A program made the position numbers and the translations under genes. A DNA stretch of 64,000 nucleotides from Actinotalea soli (lineage in GTDB: Bacteria > Actinomycetota > Actinomycetes > Actinomycetales > Cellulomonadaceae): the NCBI RefSeq assembly GCF_017565425.1, contig NZ_JAGEMK010000008.1, positions 105,916-169,915 of the forward strand, read 5' to 3'. The notes under the pieces are model-generated. The model worked only from the letters and a program-made list of their open reading frames with translations. It made no database searches and was not told the origin of the DNA. Below, piece by piece: positions 1 through 8,512 of the stretch (positions are counted from its first letter, which is position 1; the number at the start of each line of letters is the position of its first letter).

Positions 1-17
1 CGACGTCGCACATCGGG
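1..17. repeat. Possible truncated arm of palindrome family A
   Basis: Bases 3-15 (GACGTCGCACATC) match the left arm and inner bases of the family A palindrome at 14630 with one difference. The element would be cut by the window edge and no right arm follows. The rest of 1-112 is G-rich and shows no gene. Confidence 0.25.
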
Positions 18-112
18 CGCAGGACCGAGCGGGGCTGGCCGCGCGGGACCGGCGGGTCGGGGCTGGCGGGGCGGGGCGGGGTCGTCTAGGTGCGAGTCGC
101 CCAGCCTGCAGA

Positions 113-457
113 TCAGTCGTCCAGGGCGTCGATGACCTCGTCGAGGACCTGCCGGGCACGGCGGATCTCACGCTCGGCGGCGTCCAGGCGCGCGCGCTGC
201 TCGAGGAGGTCAGCCAGCAAGGCCGGGGTGCGCGCGCGCTGCGGCGCCTGCAGGCAGGGCAGCAGGCTGGCGATCTTCGAGCTGCAGAGCCCGGCGGCGA
301 ACAGCTCCTGCACCCGGATGACGGCGTCGACCATGGCCGGGTCGTAGCGCCGGTGGCCCGCGGGGGTCCGTGCGCTCGTGATGAGGCCCTGCTGCTCGTA
401 GTAGCGCAGCGACCGGGGGCTGACGCCGGTGCTCGCCGCGAGCTCGCCGATCCGCAC
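113..457 (-). CDS. MerR family transcriptional regulator
   Basis: A 114-residue MerR-type DNA-binding regulator. The N-terminus begins MRIGELAASTGVS, followed by SLRYYEQQGL and GHRRYD, the classic MerR winged-helix signature. A C-terminal helix (about residues 75-112) rich in Leu/Arg/Glu is the expected dimerisation coiled coil. There is no large effector domain; two cysteines near residues 58 and 66 are the only candidate sensing residues. I chose the GTG at 457 because a GGGAGG sequence lies 7 nt upstream; the longer ORF from 496 would cover that site and the divergent promoter. It is transcribed away from the VOC gene at 529 across a 71-bp gap holding a perfect palindrome, so it probably controls that gene and itself. 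The inducer is unknown. Confidence 0.9.
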   Translation of the reverse strand: MRIGELAASTGVSPRSLRYYEQQGLITSARTPAGHRRYDPAMVDAVIRVQELFAAGLCSSKIASLLPCLQAPQRARTPALLADLLEQRARLDAAEREIRRARQVLDEVIDALDD

Positions 458-497
458 AACCACCCCTCCCTCGATCAGGACCACCCATGCTGGCACC

Positions 498-522
498 TGA
501 CACCGGTGTCACGTCCTACCGT
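498..522 (+). promoter_or_regulatory. Palindromic operator and -10 element between MerR and VOC genes
   Basis: TGACACCGGTGTCA (498-511) is a perfect 14-bp palindrome. TACCGT (517-522) fits the TANNNT -10 consensus and lies 6 nt before the ATG at 529. MerR regulators bind dyads within the promoter spacer, so this is the likely MerR operator. No convincing -35 hexamer is seen, as is usual for activated promoters. Confidence 0.6.
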
Positions 523-528
523 CGCGAG

Positions 529-1059
529 ATGAGCGACGACGACGCGCGATCCCCTGACCCGACGGCGAGCCCGGTGCCGGCCGACCTCGCCCTGACGAAC
601 CCCGCACCGGTCAGCCCGGTGCGGCAGCTGCGGCTGGTGGTCGAGGCGGCCGACTACGAGCAGGCGCTCGCCTTCTACCGCGACGTGCTGGGGCTGCCCG
701 AGCAGGCCGCGTTCCAGGGGGAGGGCGGCGCCCGCGTGGCGATCCTCGACGCGGGTCGCGCCACCCTGGAGATCGCCAACCCCGCCCAGAAGCGCATGAT
801 CGACGAGGTGGAGGTCGGGCGTCAGGTCGCCCCGCACCTGCGCGTGGCCTTCGAGGTCGACGACGCGGAGGCGACCACGCAGGCGCTGGTCGAGGTCGGC
901 GCGGAGGAGCTGGCGCCCCCGACCGTGACGCCGTGGCGATCGCTGAACGCCCGCCTGGAGGCGCCCGCCGGCCTGCAGATCACCGTGTTCCAGGAGCTCG
1001 AGCCGCTCGAGGACCGCGCCACCCAGCCGGGCTTCGGCACGGACGACGCACACGACTGA
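529..1059 (+). CDS. VOC family (glyoxalase/bleomycin-resistance-like) protein
   Basis: A 176-residue vicinal-oxygen-chelate fold protein. After a ~35-residue acidic N-terminus comes one VOC module: VRQLRLVVEAADYEQALAFY, then GLPEQAAFQ, GGARVAILDAG and a second beta-alpha-beta unit with HLRVAFEVDD and a C-terminal TVFQELE. The Glu in the last strand is the usual metal-ligand position. The substrate cannot be read from the sequence; such proteins may be lyases, dioxygenases or drug-binding proteins. I start it at ATG 529 rather than 487, because the earlier ATG lies upstream of the promoter and palindrome. This makes it a leaderless mRNA. It is divergent from a MerR regulator, a common pairing for inducible detoxification genes. 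Confidence 0.82.
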   Translation: MSDDDARSPDPTASPVPADLALTNPAPVSPVRQLRLVVEAADYEQALAFYRDVLGLPEQAAFQGEGGARVAILDAGRATLEIANPAQKRMIDEVEVGRQVAPHLRVAFEVDDAEATTQALVEVGAEELAPPTVTPWRSLNARLEAPAGLQITVFQELEPLEDRATQPGFGTDDAHD

Positions 1060-1093
1060 CGGACGACGGCGTCAGGTGGCCCATCCTGGGACC

Positions 1094-2074
1094 ATGGACC
1101 CGACGATCCACCTGGGCACCGCCGCCGTCGCGGCGACCTACCGGGCGTTCGGCGAGCGCGAGGCGCGCGGCAGCTCCCCGACCTTCGAGCGATGGGCGCT
1201 CGCACTCAGCGAGGACGACGTCGTCGCGGATCTGATCGCGACGTTGCCGGCAGGCAAGCGGCAGCCGAACCTCGTCTTCGCAGCGGCACGGTGGCATGGT
1301 GCCGCAGGGACCTACGCGAGCCTCCGCGCGACGCTGCTCGATCGGTGGCCCGAGGTGCAGGCCACGATCCTCGCCCGCTCGACGCAGACCAACGAGGCCG
1401 GCCGGTGCGCGGTCCTCCTGCCCTTCCTGGCCGAGCTCCCGCAGCCCCTCGCCCTCCTCGAGGTCGGGGCGTCGGCCGGGCTGTGCCTGCTCCCGGACAG
1501 GTACTCCTACCGGTACGACGACGGGACCGCTCTCGACCCCCAGGACGGGCGGTCGGAGGTCGTCCTGCCCTGCTCGCTCGGACCCGGGGTGTCGGCGCCC
1601 ACCCGCATGCCCGAGGTCGCGTGGCGCGCCGGGATCGACCTCGCACCGGTCGCCGTCACCGACCCCGACGCGAGGGCCTGGCTCGAGACACTCGTCTGGC
1701 CCGAGCACGAGGACCGGCGCTCCCGGCTGCGGGCTGCGCTGGCCGTCGCCCGGCGGGAGCCACCACGCGTCGTCGCGGGGGACCTGCTCGAGACCCTGCC
1801 GTCCGTCGCGGCCGAGGCTCCCGCTGACGCAACCCTCGTCGTGGTCCACAGTGCCGTGCTCGCCTACCTCGACGCCGACGCCCGCTCAGCCTTCGTCGAC
1901 ATGGTCACGGCACTGCCAGGCCACTGGGTCAGCAACGAGGGCGAGCGCGTGCTCCCCGCGAGCGCTGCCCCGACCCCGGGCGCGAGCGACCCCCGCTTCG
2001 TCGTCATGGTCGACGGGGTGCCGCGCGCTCGCAGCGACCCCCACGGCCGATCCCTGCACGCCCTCAGCACCTGA
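1094..2074 (+). CDS. DUF2332 domain-containing protein
   Basis: A 326-residue protein of the actinobacterial DUF2332 family, whose function is not established. Recognisable blocks are the N-terminal ATYRAFGEREARGSSP, the central LLEVGASAGLCLLPDRY, VAWRAGIDLAPV, and the C-terminal VVVHSAVLAYL and WVSNEG. The glycine-rich EVGASAGL block resembles motif I of S-adenosylmethionine-dependent methyltransferases, so a methyltransferase-like fold is possible but not shown. The chosen ATG (1094) has CATCCT 6 nt upstream, a weak -10 that would make it leaderless; an in-frame GTG at 1076 is the alternative. It follows the VOC gene after 34 nt but may have its own promoter. Confidence 0.82.
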   Translation: MDPTIHLGTAAVAATYRAFGEREARGSSPTFERWALALSEDDVVADLIATLPAGKRQPNLVFAAARWHGAAGTYASLRATLLDRWPEVQATILARSTQTNEAGRCAVLLPFLAELPQPLALLEVGASAGLCLLPDRYSYRYDDGTALDPQDGRSEVVLPCSLGPGVSAPTRMPEVAWRAGIDLAPVAVTDPDARAWLETLVWPEHEDRRSRLRAALAVARREPPRVVAGDLLETLPSVAAEAPADATLVVVHSAVLAYLDADARSAFVDMVTALPGHWVSNEGERVLPASAAPTPGASDPRFVVMVDGVPRARSDPHGRSLHALST

Positions 2075-2110
2075 CCCCCACGCTCGTCCCGCCCACCTCC
2101 CACACCCCGC

Positions 2111-2178
2111 CGAGGTCGCACGTCCCCCGCGAGGACGCACCTGCTCCGGTGCGTCCTGGGCGCAGATGTGCGACCTCG
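2111..2178. repeat. Nested palindrome, family A copy 1
   Basis: Outer arms CGAGGTCGCAC (2111-2121) and GTGCGACCTCG (2168-2178) are perfect complements. An inner pair, AGGACGCACC (2132-2141) and GGTGCGTCCT (2148-2157), forms a second 10-bp hairpin with a 6-nt loop. The whole 68-bp unit can extrude as a cruciform. Related units occur at 3284 and 14629. This copy ends two bases before the possible GTG at 2181 of the next gene. Confidence 0.85.
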
Positions 2179-2234
2179 ATGTGGGGGATGTGGACAACCT
2201 GCCTGGCGAGGGCGCGGCACGGGAGGGTCGGGGG

Positions 2235-3233
2235 GTGGGGACGCGAGGTGGGGCGCAGGTGGCGGGACCGTGGGGTCCGGCCGCACAGGGGACGAGGGCA
2301 CGAGAGACCGGGGCGCTGGGTGCCGTGGCGTCGCCGCTGCCGCGGGTGCACCTGGCACGGGACCATCATCGGTCCGTGGTGGCGGGCCTCGTGCGGGACG
2401 GCACGTGGGTGCGCGTCCGGCCGGGAGCCTTCGTCGACGCGACGACACTCGAGGTCGCTGACCACCGCCGGGCCCTCGCCCTCGCGCGCATCGCCGCGCT
2501 CGGTACCCAGCTGACCGCAGACACCGTCCTGAGCCACACGTCAGCCGCCCTGCTCTGGGGGCTACCGACGCTCCGCACACCGACGGTCACCCACGTCGTC
2601 CAGCACTTCCGCGCGCGGTCGGGCGCGAGCCCGGACGTCGTCCGCCACCGACGCGACCTCTCGCCCGACGACGTCGTCGTCCTCCATGGCGTGCGGGTCA
2701 CCAGCCTCGAGCGCACGGTGGTCGACTGCGCGATGGCCGAGTCGGTGCGTGGCGGGGTGGTCGTCGCGGATGCTGCCCTCCGCCGGGGCGCGGACCGGCA
2801 GAGGTGCGCCCGGCTCCTCGCCTCGATGCCCGGCCGCCGCGGCGTCGTCCGGGCCCGGCTGACCCTCGATCTCGCCGACGACGGCGCGGAGTCGGCCGGG
2901 GAGAGCCTGGCTCGCCTTGAGCTCGTCGAGATCGGACTCCCCCGCCCGCAGACCCAGGTCCCGGTCCAGACGCACCTCGGCACCTTCTGGGCCGACCTCG
3001 GCTGGCCCGCCGAACGGGTGCTCGCCGAGTACGACGGCCGCGGCAAGTACGCCGACCAGCCGGCCGACGTCGTCATCGAGGAGAAGCGGCGCGAGGACGC
3101 GCTCCTCGACCAAGGGTGGCGCCTCCTCAGGCTCACCAAGGAGGACCTTGCGCGCCCGCACGTCCTCGCGGCCCGCGTCCGCCGCACCTTCCCAAGCCTC
3201 CGCCTCACGCCCCGCCCCGCCCTCACCCACTAG
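2235..3233 (+). CDS. AbiEi antitoxin-like / DUF559 endonuclease-fold protein
   Basis: A protein of about 332 residues of a type common in actinobacteria. An N-terminal winged-helix region resembles AbiEi antitoxins (SVVAGLVRDGTWVRVRPGAF, then LSHTSAALLWGLPT). A C-terminal DUF559/Vsr-like nuclease-fold segment contains FWADLGWPAERVLAEYDG, the Glu-Lys pair EEKRREDALLDQGWRLLRL and a terminal arginine-rich helix. DUF559 is related to the very-short-patch endonuclease fold; catalysis is not demonstrated here. I chose the GTG at 2235, 8 nt after GGGAGG; GTGs at 2181 and 2190 are alternatives. No partner toxin gene is adjacent. The gene is bracketed by two palindrome family A copies (2111 and 3284), which suggests it moved with, or is a target of, that element. 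Confidence 0.72.
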   Translation: MGTRGGAQVAGPWGPAAQGTRARETGALGAVASPLPRVHLARDHHRSVVAGLVRDGTWVRVRPGAFVDATTLEVADHRRALALARIAALGTQLTADTVLSHTSAALLWGLPTLRTPTVTHVVQHFRARSGASPDVVRHRRDLSPDDVVVLHGVRVTSLERTVVDCAMAESVRGGVVVADAALRRGADRQRCARLLASMPGRRGVVRARLTLDLADDGAESAGESLARLELVEIGLPRPQTQVPVQTHLGTFWADLGWPAERVLAEYDGRGKYADQPADVVIEEKRREDALLDQGWRLLRLTKEDLARPHVLAARVRRTFPSLRLTPRPALTH

Positions 3234-3283
3234 CCCAGCCCCCTCCGCGGCCAGCCCTGCCAGCACCGCCAGCCCGGCCAGCA

Positions 3284-3353
3284 CCGAGGTCGCACTTCTG
3301 CACTGAGGACGCACGCGCGCATGGACGACCTCGGTGCAGATGTGCGACCTCGG
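3284..3353. repeat. Nested palindrome, family A copy 2
   Basis: Perfect 12-bp outer arms CCGAGGTCGCAC (3284-3295) and GTGCGACCTCGG (3342-3353). The inner pair CTGCACTGAGG / CCTCGGTGCAG extends the stem with one mismatch. The central AGGACGCACG is shared with the other copies. A G-rich tract follows directly. Confidence 0.85.
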
Positions 3354-3418
3354 CGAACGGGAGGGCTGGGGTGGGGCTGGGGTGGGGGCGGGGTGCGCGG
3401 GTGGGGCGGGGGCGGGGC
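3354..3418 (+). other. G-run tract with quadruplex potential
   Basis: Repeated GGGG runs separated by 1-3 bases (for example GGGGTGGGGCTGGGGTGGGG) fill the space between palindrome copy 2 and the promoter of the next gene. Such runs can form G-quadruplexes on the plus strand. The same palindrome-then-G-run arrangement recurs at 14629-14760. Confidence 0.5.
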
Positions 3419-3430
3419 TAGCCTCGCGGC

Positions 3431-4228
3431 GTGAACCACGTCGTCGCCGGGGTCGCGGACCTCGACACCACCACCATCCTGCTGCTGCTCGCCGCGGCGT
3501 TGCTCGCGGGCTGGATCGACGCCGTCGTCGGGGGCGGGGGGCTCGTGCAGCTGCCCGCGCTGCTGCTCGTCCCGGGGATCAGCCCGCTGCAGGCCCTCGC
3601 GACCAACAAGCTCGCGGGGATCATGGGTACGAGCGTGAGCGCGGCCGTGTTCTACCGACGCGTCCAGCCCGGGCTACGGACGGCGGCGCCGATGGCGCTC
3701 GCAGCCCTGCTCGGCGGAGCGGGCGGGGCGGCGCTGGCGAGCTTCCTGCCCGGGGAGGTCATCACGCCGATCGTGCTGGTGGCCCTGGTGGTCGTCGCGG
3801 TGTGGACCGTGGCCCGCCCCGGCGCGGGGCGGGTCACGAGGCTGCGGTACTCCGGCGTGCGGCACACCGGGACGGCAGCGGCGCTGGGCCTCGGGATCGG
3901 CGCGTACGACGGGCTCGTCGGTCCCGGCACGGGCAGCTTCCTGGTGATCGGGCTCGTGGGGCTGCTGGGGTACGCCTTCCTCGAGGCCTCGGCCAACGCC
4001 AAGATCATCAACACGGTGACCAACCTCGGCGCGCTGATCATCTTCGCCCTGCAGGGCGCCCCGTTGTGGGTGCTCGGGCTGATGATGGGCGTCGCGAACA
4101 TCCTGGGCGCCTACGTCGGGGCGCGGATGGCCGTGGCCCGGGGCAGCGCCTTCGTCCGGGCGGTGTTCCTCGTCGTCGTCGGCGGGCTGATCCTGCGGCT
4201 GGGCTGGGACGTGCTCGGGCTGGGGTGA
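3431..4228 (+). CDS. TSUP family (TauE/SafE) membrane permease
   Basis: A 265-residue integral membrane protein with about eight predicted helices. It belongs to the TSUP family, which exports or imports sulfite, sulfonates and other small organic anions. Diagnostic features are the helix-2 segment GWIDAVVGGGGLVQLPAL with the repeat LATNKLAGIMGTS in the first half, and the mirror motif GAYDGLVGPGTGSFL with NAKIINTVTNLGAL in the second half. The duplicated N-K/N-A-K motif is typical. TAGCCT (3419-3424) lies 6 nt before the GTG, so the mRNA is probably leaderless. The substrate is not evident. It stands alone, separated by 42 nt from the next gene, which has its own -10. Confidence 0.88.
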   Translation: MNHVVAGVADLDTTTILLLLAAALLAGWIDAVVGGGGLVQLPALLLVPGISPLQALATNKLAGIMGTSVSAAVFYRRVQPGLRTAAPMALAALLGGAGGAALASFLPGEVITPIVLVALVVVAVWTVARPGAGRVTRLRYSGVRHTGTAAALGLGIGAYDGLVGPGTGSFLVIGLVGLLGYAFLEASANAKIINTVTNLGALIIFALQGAPLWVLGLMMGVANILGAYVGARMAVARGSAFVRAVFLVVVGGLILRLGWDVLGLG

Positions 4229-4270
4229 TCCGGCCCGACGACGGCGCCCCGCGCCCCGTACCATCCCCGC

Positions 4271-4723
4271 GTGGGCATCACGATCGAGACCAGGACCGCG
4301 ACGCAGATCACGGCCGCCGAGCTCTACCCCCTGCTGCAGCTGCGGGTCGACGTGTTCGTCGTCGAGCAGGAGTGCCCGTACCCGGACCTCGACGGGCAGG
4401 ACCTGCTCCCCGACACCCTCCAGGTGTGGGCCCACGAGGACGGCGCCGTGCTGGGCTGCATCCGCGTGCTGCGCACCGGGAGCGACTCCCCGTCGATCGG
4501 CCGCGTGGCGACCAGCCCCGCTGCCCGCGGTCGCGGCGTCGCCGGACGGCTGCTCGAGGAGGGCATCACGCTGTGCGGCCCGACGGCGACCATCCACCTG
4601 GGCGCCCAGGCCCATCTCGAGCAGTGGTACGGCCGGTACGGGTTCGTCCGCGCGGGCGAGAACTACGACGAGGACGGCATCCCGCACGTGCCGATGGAGC
4701 GGCGACCCACGACGGCAGGCTGA
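4271..4723 (+). CDS. ElaA-type GNAT N-acetyltransferase
   Basis: A 150-residue acyltransferase close to the ElaA subgroup: LRVDVFVVEQECPYPDLDGQD near residues 25-45 is the ElaA hallmark, followed by the acetyl-CoA loop in IGRVATSPAARGRGVAGRLL. The C-terminal HLGAQAHLEQWYGRYGF is the family's conserved beta-alpha segment. Members acetylate small amines; the physiological substrate is unknown. TACCAT (4259-4264) sits 6 nt before the GTG, giving a leaderless start. It is followed by tandem repeats and a strong hairpin terminator. Confidence 0.88.
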   Translation: MGITIETRTATQITAAELYPLLQLRVDVFVVEQECPYPDLDGQDLLPDTLQVWAHEDGAVLGCIRVLRTGSDSPSIGRVATSPAARGRGVAGRLLEEGITLCGPTATIHLGAQAHLEQWYGRYGFVRAGENYDEDGIPHVPMERRPTTAG

Positions 4724-4726
4724 CGG

Positions 4727-4770
4727 CCGGGCCTCCTCGTGCAGGGAGCCGGGCCGCCTCGTGCAGGGAG
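4727..4770. repeat. Two 22-bp tandem repeats
   Basis: CCGGGCCTCCTCGTGCAGGGAG (4727-4748, minus its last bases identical) is repeated at 4749-4770 with a single T-to-G change. A degenerate third unit merges into the hairpin that follows. It lies directly after the acetyltransferase stop codon. Confidence 0.75.
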
Positions 4771-4808
4771 GAGGGCCCGCCGCGCAGGGGGGGCAGCGGC
4801 GGGCCCTC
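4771..4808 (+). terminator. 13-bp hairpin terminator
   Basis: Arms GAGGGCCCGCCGC (4771-4783) and GCGGCGGGCCCTC (4796-4808) are perfect complements around a 12-nt loop. There is no U-tract, which is normal in high-GC actinomycetes. It ends the acetyltransferase transcript. From 4809 to 5028 I see only a TTGACG hexamer at 4946 as a possible -35 and no gene. Confidence 0.7.
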
Positions 4809-5028
4809 GCGGTGAACGCTAGCAACCGCACCTGTGAGGACGCTGTGCGTGGACGGGTGTCACCGCCGCCCGATCATCAGACCCCGATGAGTTTCCTCGA
4901 TCGACCCGGTCTTCTCTCGTGCGACCCGGTGCGCCCGAATTGTCGTTGACGCGCGCCGAGGGACCCGGGAGGGTCGCGCTGTCCGGCGTCGGGTGGGCCC
5001 GGGCACTCATCGACGGGAGGGGATCCTC

Positions 5029-6122
<1,094 letters not shown>

Positions 6123-6126
<4 letters not shown>

Positions 6127-6941
6127 CCGCCACGACGAGCGCGCCCAGCACGGGCCTCGACGTCCCGCTCGAGCGCGGCCCCGCGGCAACCTTCCTGCGC
6201 GAGAGCCACATCGTGTTCCGTCGCCAGCTGCGGATGAACCTGCGCAACCCGGCCTGGGTCATCATCGGGATGCTCCAGCCGGTGCTGTACCTGCTGCTGT
6301 TCGGCCCGCTGCTCGAGCCGCTGATCGACCAGTTCGGCGCGACGAACGCGTACACGTTCTTCGTCCCCGGGATGCTCGTGCAGCTCGGGATCTTCGGGGC
6401 GTTCTTCGCGGGGTTCAGCCTCATCGGCGAGTGGCGCGAGGGGGTCATCGAGGCCGAGCGCGTCACCCCGGCCAACCGCACGGCCCTGCTGGTGGGCCGG
6501 CTCTACCGTGATCTGCTCCAGCTCTGCGTCCAGGCCCTGATCCTCGTGGCCCTGGGCTGGGCCCTGGGCATGCGCGCCTCGGCCGTGGGCATCGTGATCG
6601 GCGTGCTGATCACCCTGCTGCTGGGCGGGGCGTGCGCGGCGGCCTCGAACGCGCTGGCCCTGACCGTGAAGTCCGAGGACGTCATGGCCCCGGTCATCAA
6701 CATGATCATGATGCCGGTGCTGCTGCTCTCGGGGATCCTGCTGCCGATGACCATCGGGCCGGACTGGCTGGTGCGGGTCAGCGACTTCATGCCGACCCGG
6801 CACGTGGTCGACGCCGTGCGCGCGTCCTTCGCCGGTGACTTCGCCTTCTCGGCCCTGGGCTGGGGGATCGCGTGGTCGGTGGGCATGTTCGTCCTGGCGG
6901 TGTGGTGGGGCACGGCGACCTTCCGCCGCGAGAACGCCTGA
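6123..6941 (+). CDS. ABC-2 type permease, DrrB-like
   Basis: A 272-residue permease partner of the preceding ATPase. It has a ~30-residue cytoplasmic N-terminus with the ABC-2 entry motif VFRRQLRMNLRNPAWVIIG, then six predicted membrane helices. The conserved GEWREGVIEAERVTPANRTALLVGR segment is the coupling-helix region of DrrB-type proteins, and the last loops contain LLSGILLPM and MPTRHVVDAVRA. It overlaps the ATPase gene by 4 bp. Together they form a complete exporter; two ATPases and two permeases are expected per complex. Confidence 0.9.
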
Positions 6942-6959
6942 CCGGCGCCCGAGCCCGCT

Positions 6960-7001
6960 CCGGGGCACCTGCGCGCCCCTCCCGTCGTGTCGGTGCCCCG
7001 G
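6960..7001 (+). terminator. Hairpin terminator after the ABC exporter operon
   Basis: CCGGGGCACC (6960-6969) pairs perfectly with GGTGCCCCGG (6992-7001) across a 22-nt loop, 18 nt after the permease stop. No U-tract is seen. Confidence 0.6.
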
Positions 7002-7015
7002 GGCACCATGGACCC

Positions 7016-7648
7016 ATGGCCATCGAGCTTCCCGAGCTGCTGCTCCCCGACGCCGCGGCGTGGCACACGTGGCTGCGCGAGCACCACACGGAGTCGACCG
7101 GGGTGTGGCTGGTGCTGCACAAGAAGGGTGGGACGGTCACCTCCCTGACCTACGCGCAGGCCCTCGACGAGGCCCTCTGCTTCGGCTGGATCGACGGCCA
7201 GGCCCGGTCCCGTGACGCCGAGACCTCGGCCCAGCGCATGACGCCGCGCCGCGCCCGCAGCCGCTGGTCGGCCCGGAACGTGACCCATGTCGAGCGGCTC
7301 GAGCGGGAGGGCCGGATGCAGGAGGCCGGCCGGGCCCAGGTGCGGGCCGCCCAGGCCGACGGTCGCTGGGACGCCGCCTACCCGGGCCCCGCCGACGCGG
7401 TCGTCCCCGAGGACCTCGCGCAGGCGATCGCCGCCGAGCCGCGCGCGCAGGCCTGGTTCGAGGTGCTGACCTCGAGCAACCGCTTCACCCTGATCACCCA
7501 GGTGAACGACGCCAAGCGCCCCGAGACCCGCGCCCGCCGGATCGCGACCTTCGTGGAGGCGCTCAGCGAGGGCCGGACCCCGTACCCGCAACGCCGTCGG
7601 CCCGAGGGCCCCGACGTCGCCCCCAGCGCAGCACCCCGGGGGAACTAG
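7016..7648 (+). CDS. YdeI/OmpD-associated family protein
   Basis: A 210-residue cytosolic protein of the YdeI family (bacteriocin-protection/OmpD-associated annotation), whose biochemical role is not settled. Visible blocks are WHTWLREHHTESTGVWLVLHKK, the highly conserved DEALCFGWIDGQARSRD, MTPRRARSRWSARN and the C-terminal KRPETRARRIATFVEAL. The ATG at 7016 has CACCAT 6 nt before it, which would make it leaderless; the closer ATG at 7008 is out of frame. It stands between the exporter terminator and the ECF42 promoter, so it is probably monocistronic. Confidence 0.85.
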   Translation: MAIELPELLLPDAAAWHTWLREHHTESTGVWLVLHKKGGTVTSLTYAQALDEALCFGWIDGQARSRDAETSAQRMTPRRARSRWSARNVTHVERLEREGRMQEAGRAQVRAAQADGRWDAAYPGPADAVVPEDLAQAIAAEPRAQAWFEVLTSSNRFTLITQVNDAKRPETRARRIATFVEALSEGRTPYPQRRRPEGPDVAPSAAPRGN

Positions 7649-7660
7649 GTCGACGCCCGG

Positions 7661-7687
7661 TGTCGATCTCGACCGACCTCGCGCGTC
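7661..7687 (+). promoter_or_regulatory. Putative ECF42-dependent promoter
   Basis: TGTCGA (7661-7666) and CGTC (7684-7687) are separated by 17 bp. ECF42 sigma factors are known to recognise a TGTCGA -35 with a CGA/TC-type -10, so this matches. It lies 50 nt upstream of the first DGPF gene, in the operon that encodes the sigma factor itself. Confidence 0.65.
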
Positions 7688-7736
7688 ATCCTGATGACCG
7701 GGCGCACCCGACGCCCCGCACCGCGGAGGAACCACC

Positions 7737-8171
7737 ATGACCACGACGCCGACCCCGGACCACAGCACGGCGGACGAGGCAGCACCGGCCACCCCGTCGC
7801 CGAGCGAGTACGTCGTCCTGCTGTACGCCGACGAGGCCGCCTGGCTCGCGGCGAGCCCTGAGGAGCAGGCGGCGGTGTTCAGCCAGCACGAGCGGTTCTC
7901 GACCCGGTGCGAGGAGCGCGGGCACCGCATCACGGGCGGGGCCGAGCTCCGCCCCAGCAGCACCGCACGCCTGGTCCGCCGCGACGCCGCCGGGTTCCCC
8001 ACGGTGACCGACGGCCCCTACGCCGAGACCGTCGAGCGCTTCGGCGGCTACTACCTCGTCGAGAGCAGCGACGTGGACGACCTCGCCGCCCTGGTCACCG
8101 AGCTGCTCGAGCCCGGCGAGACCGCAGAGATCCGCGCCACCACCAACGACGTCGACGGGCAGGGGGCGTGA
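7737..8171 (+). CDS. DGPF (YCII-related) domain protein 1
   Basis: A 144-residue protein with an Ala/Thr/Ser/Pro-rich N-terminus (~25 residues), then a YCII-like ferredoxin-fold domain: EYVVLLYADEAAW, HERFSTRCEERGHRITGGAEL and VTDGPYAETVERFGGYYLVE, in which DGPY is the family motif. DGPF proteins accompany ECF42 sigma factors; an enzymatic or signalling role has been proposed but is not established. It has a strong ribosome site (GCGGAGGA, 7 nt before ATG). Its stop overlaps the next start (GTGA). Confidence 0.88.
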   Translation: MTTTPTPDHSTADEAAPATPSPSEYVVLLYADEAAWLAASPEEQAAVFSQHERFSTRCEERGHRITGGAELRPSSTARLVRRDAAGFPTVTDGPYAETVERFGGYYLVESSDVDDLAALVTELLEPGETAEIRATTNDVDGQGA

Positions 8172-8512
8172 GATTCGTCGTTCTGCTCCACCAGGACGAG
8201 CAGGTCTGGCGGGACGCCTCACCCACCCAGCGCGAGGAGTACTACCGCCGGCACGACGCGTTCGCCCAGGTCACGTCCCGCACGGGCTGCACGATCCTCG
8301 CCGGGGAGGCCCTCGCCGGGGTCGAGACCGCGACGACGGTGCGCCGACGGGGCGAGCAGGTCAGCGTGACCGAGGGGCCCTTCGCCGAGACCGCCGAACA
8401 GCTCGGCGGCTTCTACCTGGTCGAGGCGCCCCACCTGGACGCCGTGATCGAGGCCAGTCGTGAGCTGCCCGAGTACACCGTCGAGATCCGTCCGGCGATC
8501 GACGTCGCGTGA
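8168..8512 (+). CDS. DGPF (YCII-related) domain protein 2
   Basis: A 114-residue second DGPF protein: a compact domain starting MRFVVLLHQDEQVW and ending TVEIRPAIDVA. Its family motif is TEGPFAETAEQLGGFYLVEA, with Glu in place of the usual Asp. It overlaps both neighbours by 4 bp, so all three proteins are probably made in fixed ratio. It is a paralogue of the upstream gene. Confidence 0.88.
   Translation: MRFVVLLHQDEQVWRDASPTQREEYYRRHDAFAQVTSRTGCTILAGEALAGVETATTVRRRGEQVSVTEGPFAETAEQLGGFYLVEAPHLDAVIEASRELPEYTVEIRPAIDVA

Noticed and set aside
1296..2234. N-terminal two-thirds of the long ORF that reaches 3233
   Set aside because: It overlaps the well-conserved DUF2332 gene in another frame and consists of low-complexity Arg/Pro/Ser sequence, so the real gene starts near 2235.
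4809..5028. Riboswitch or small RNA before the ABC exporter
   Set aside because: No conserved aptamer blocks or stable paired stem seen beyond the terminator at 4771.
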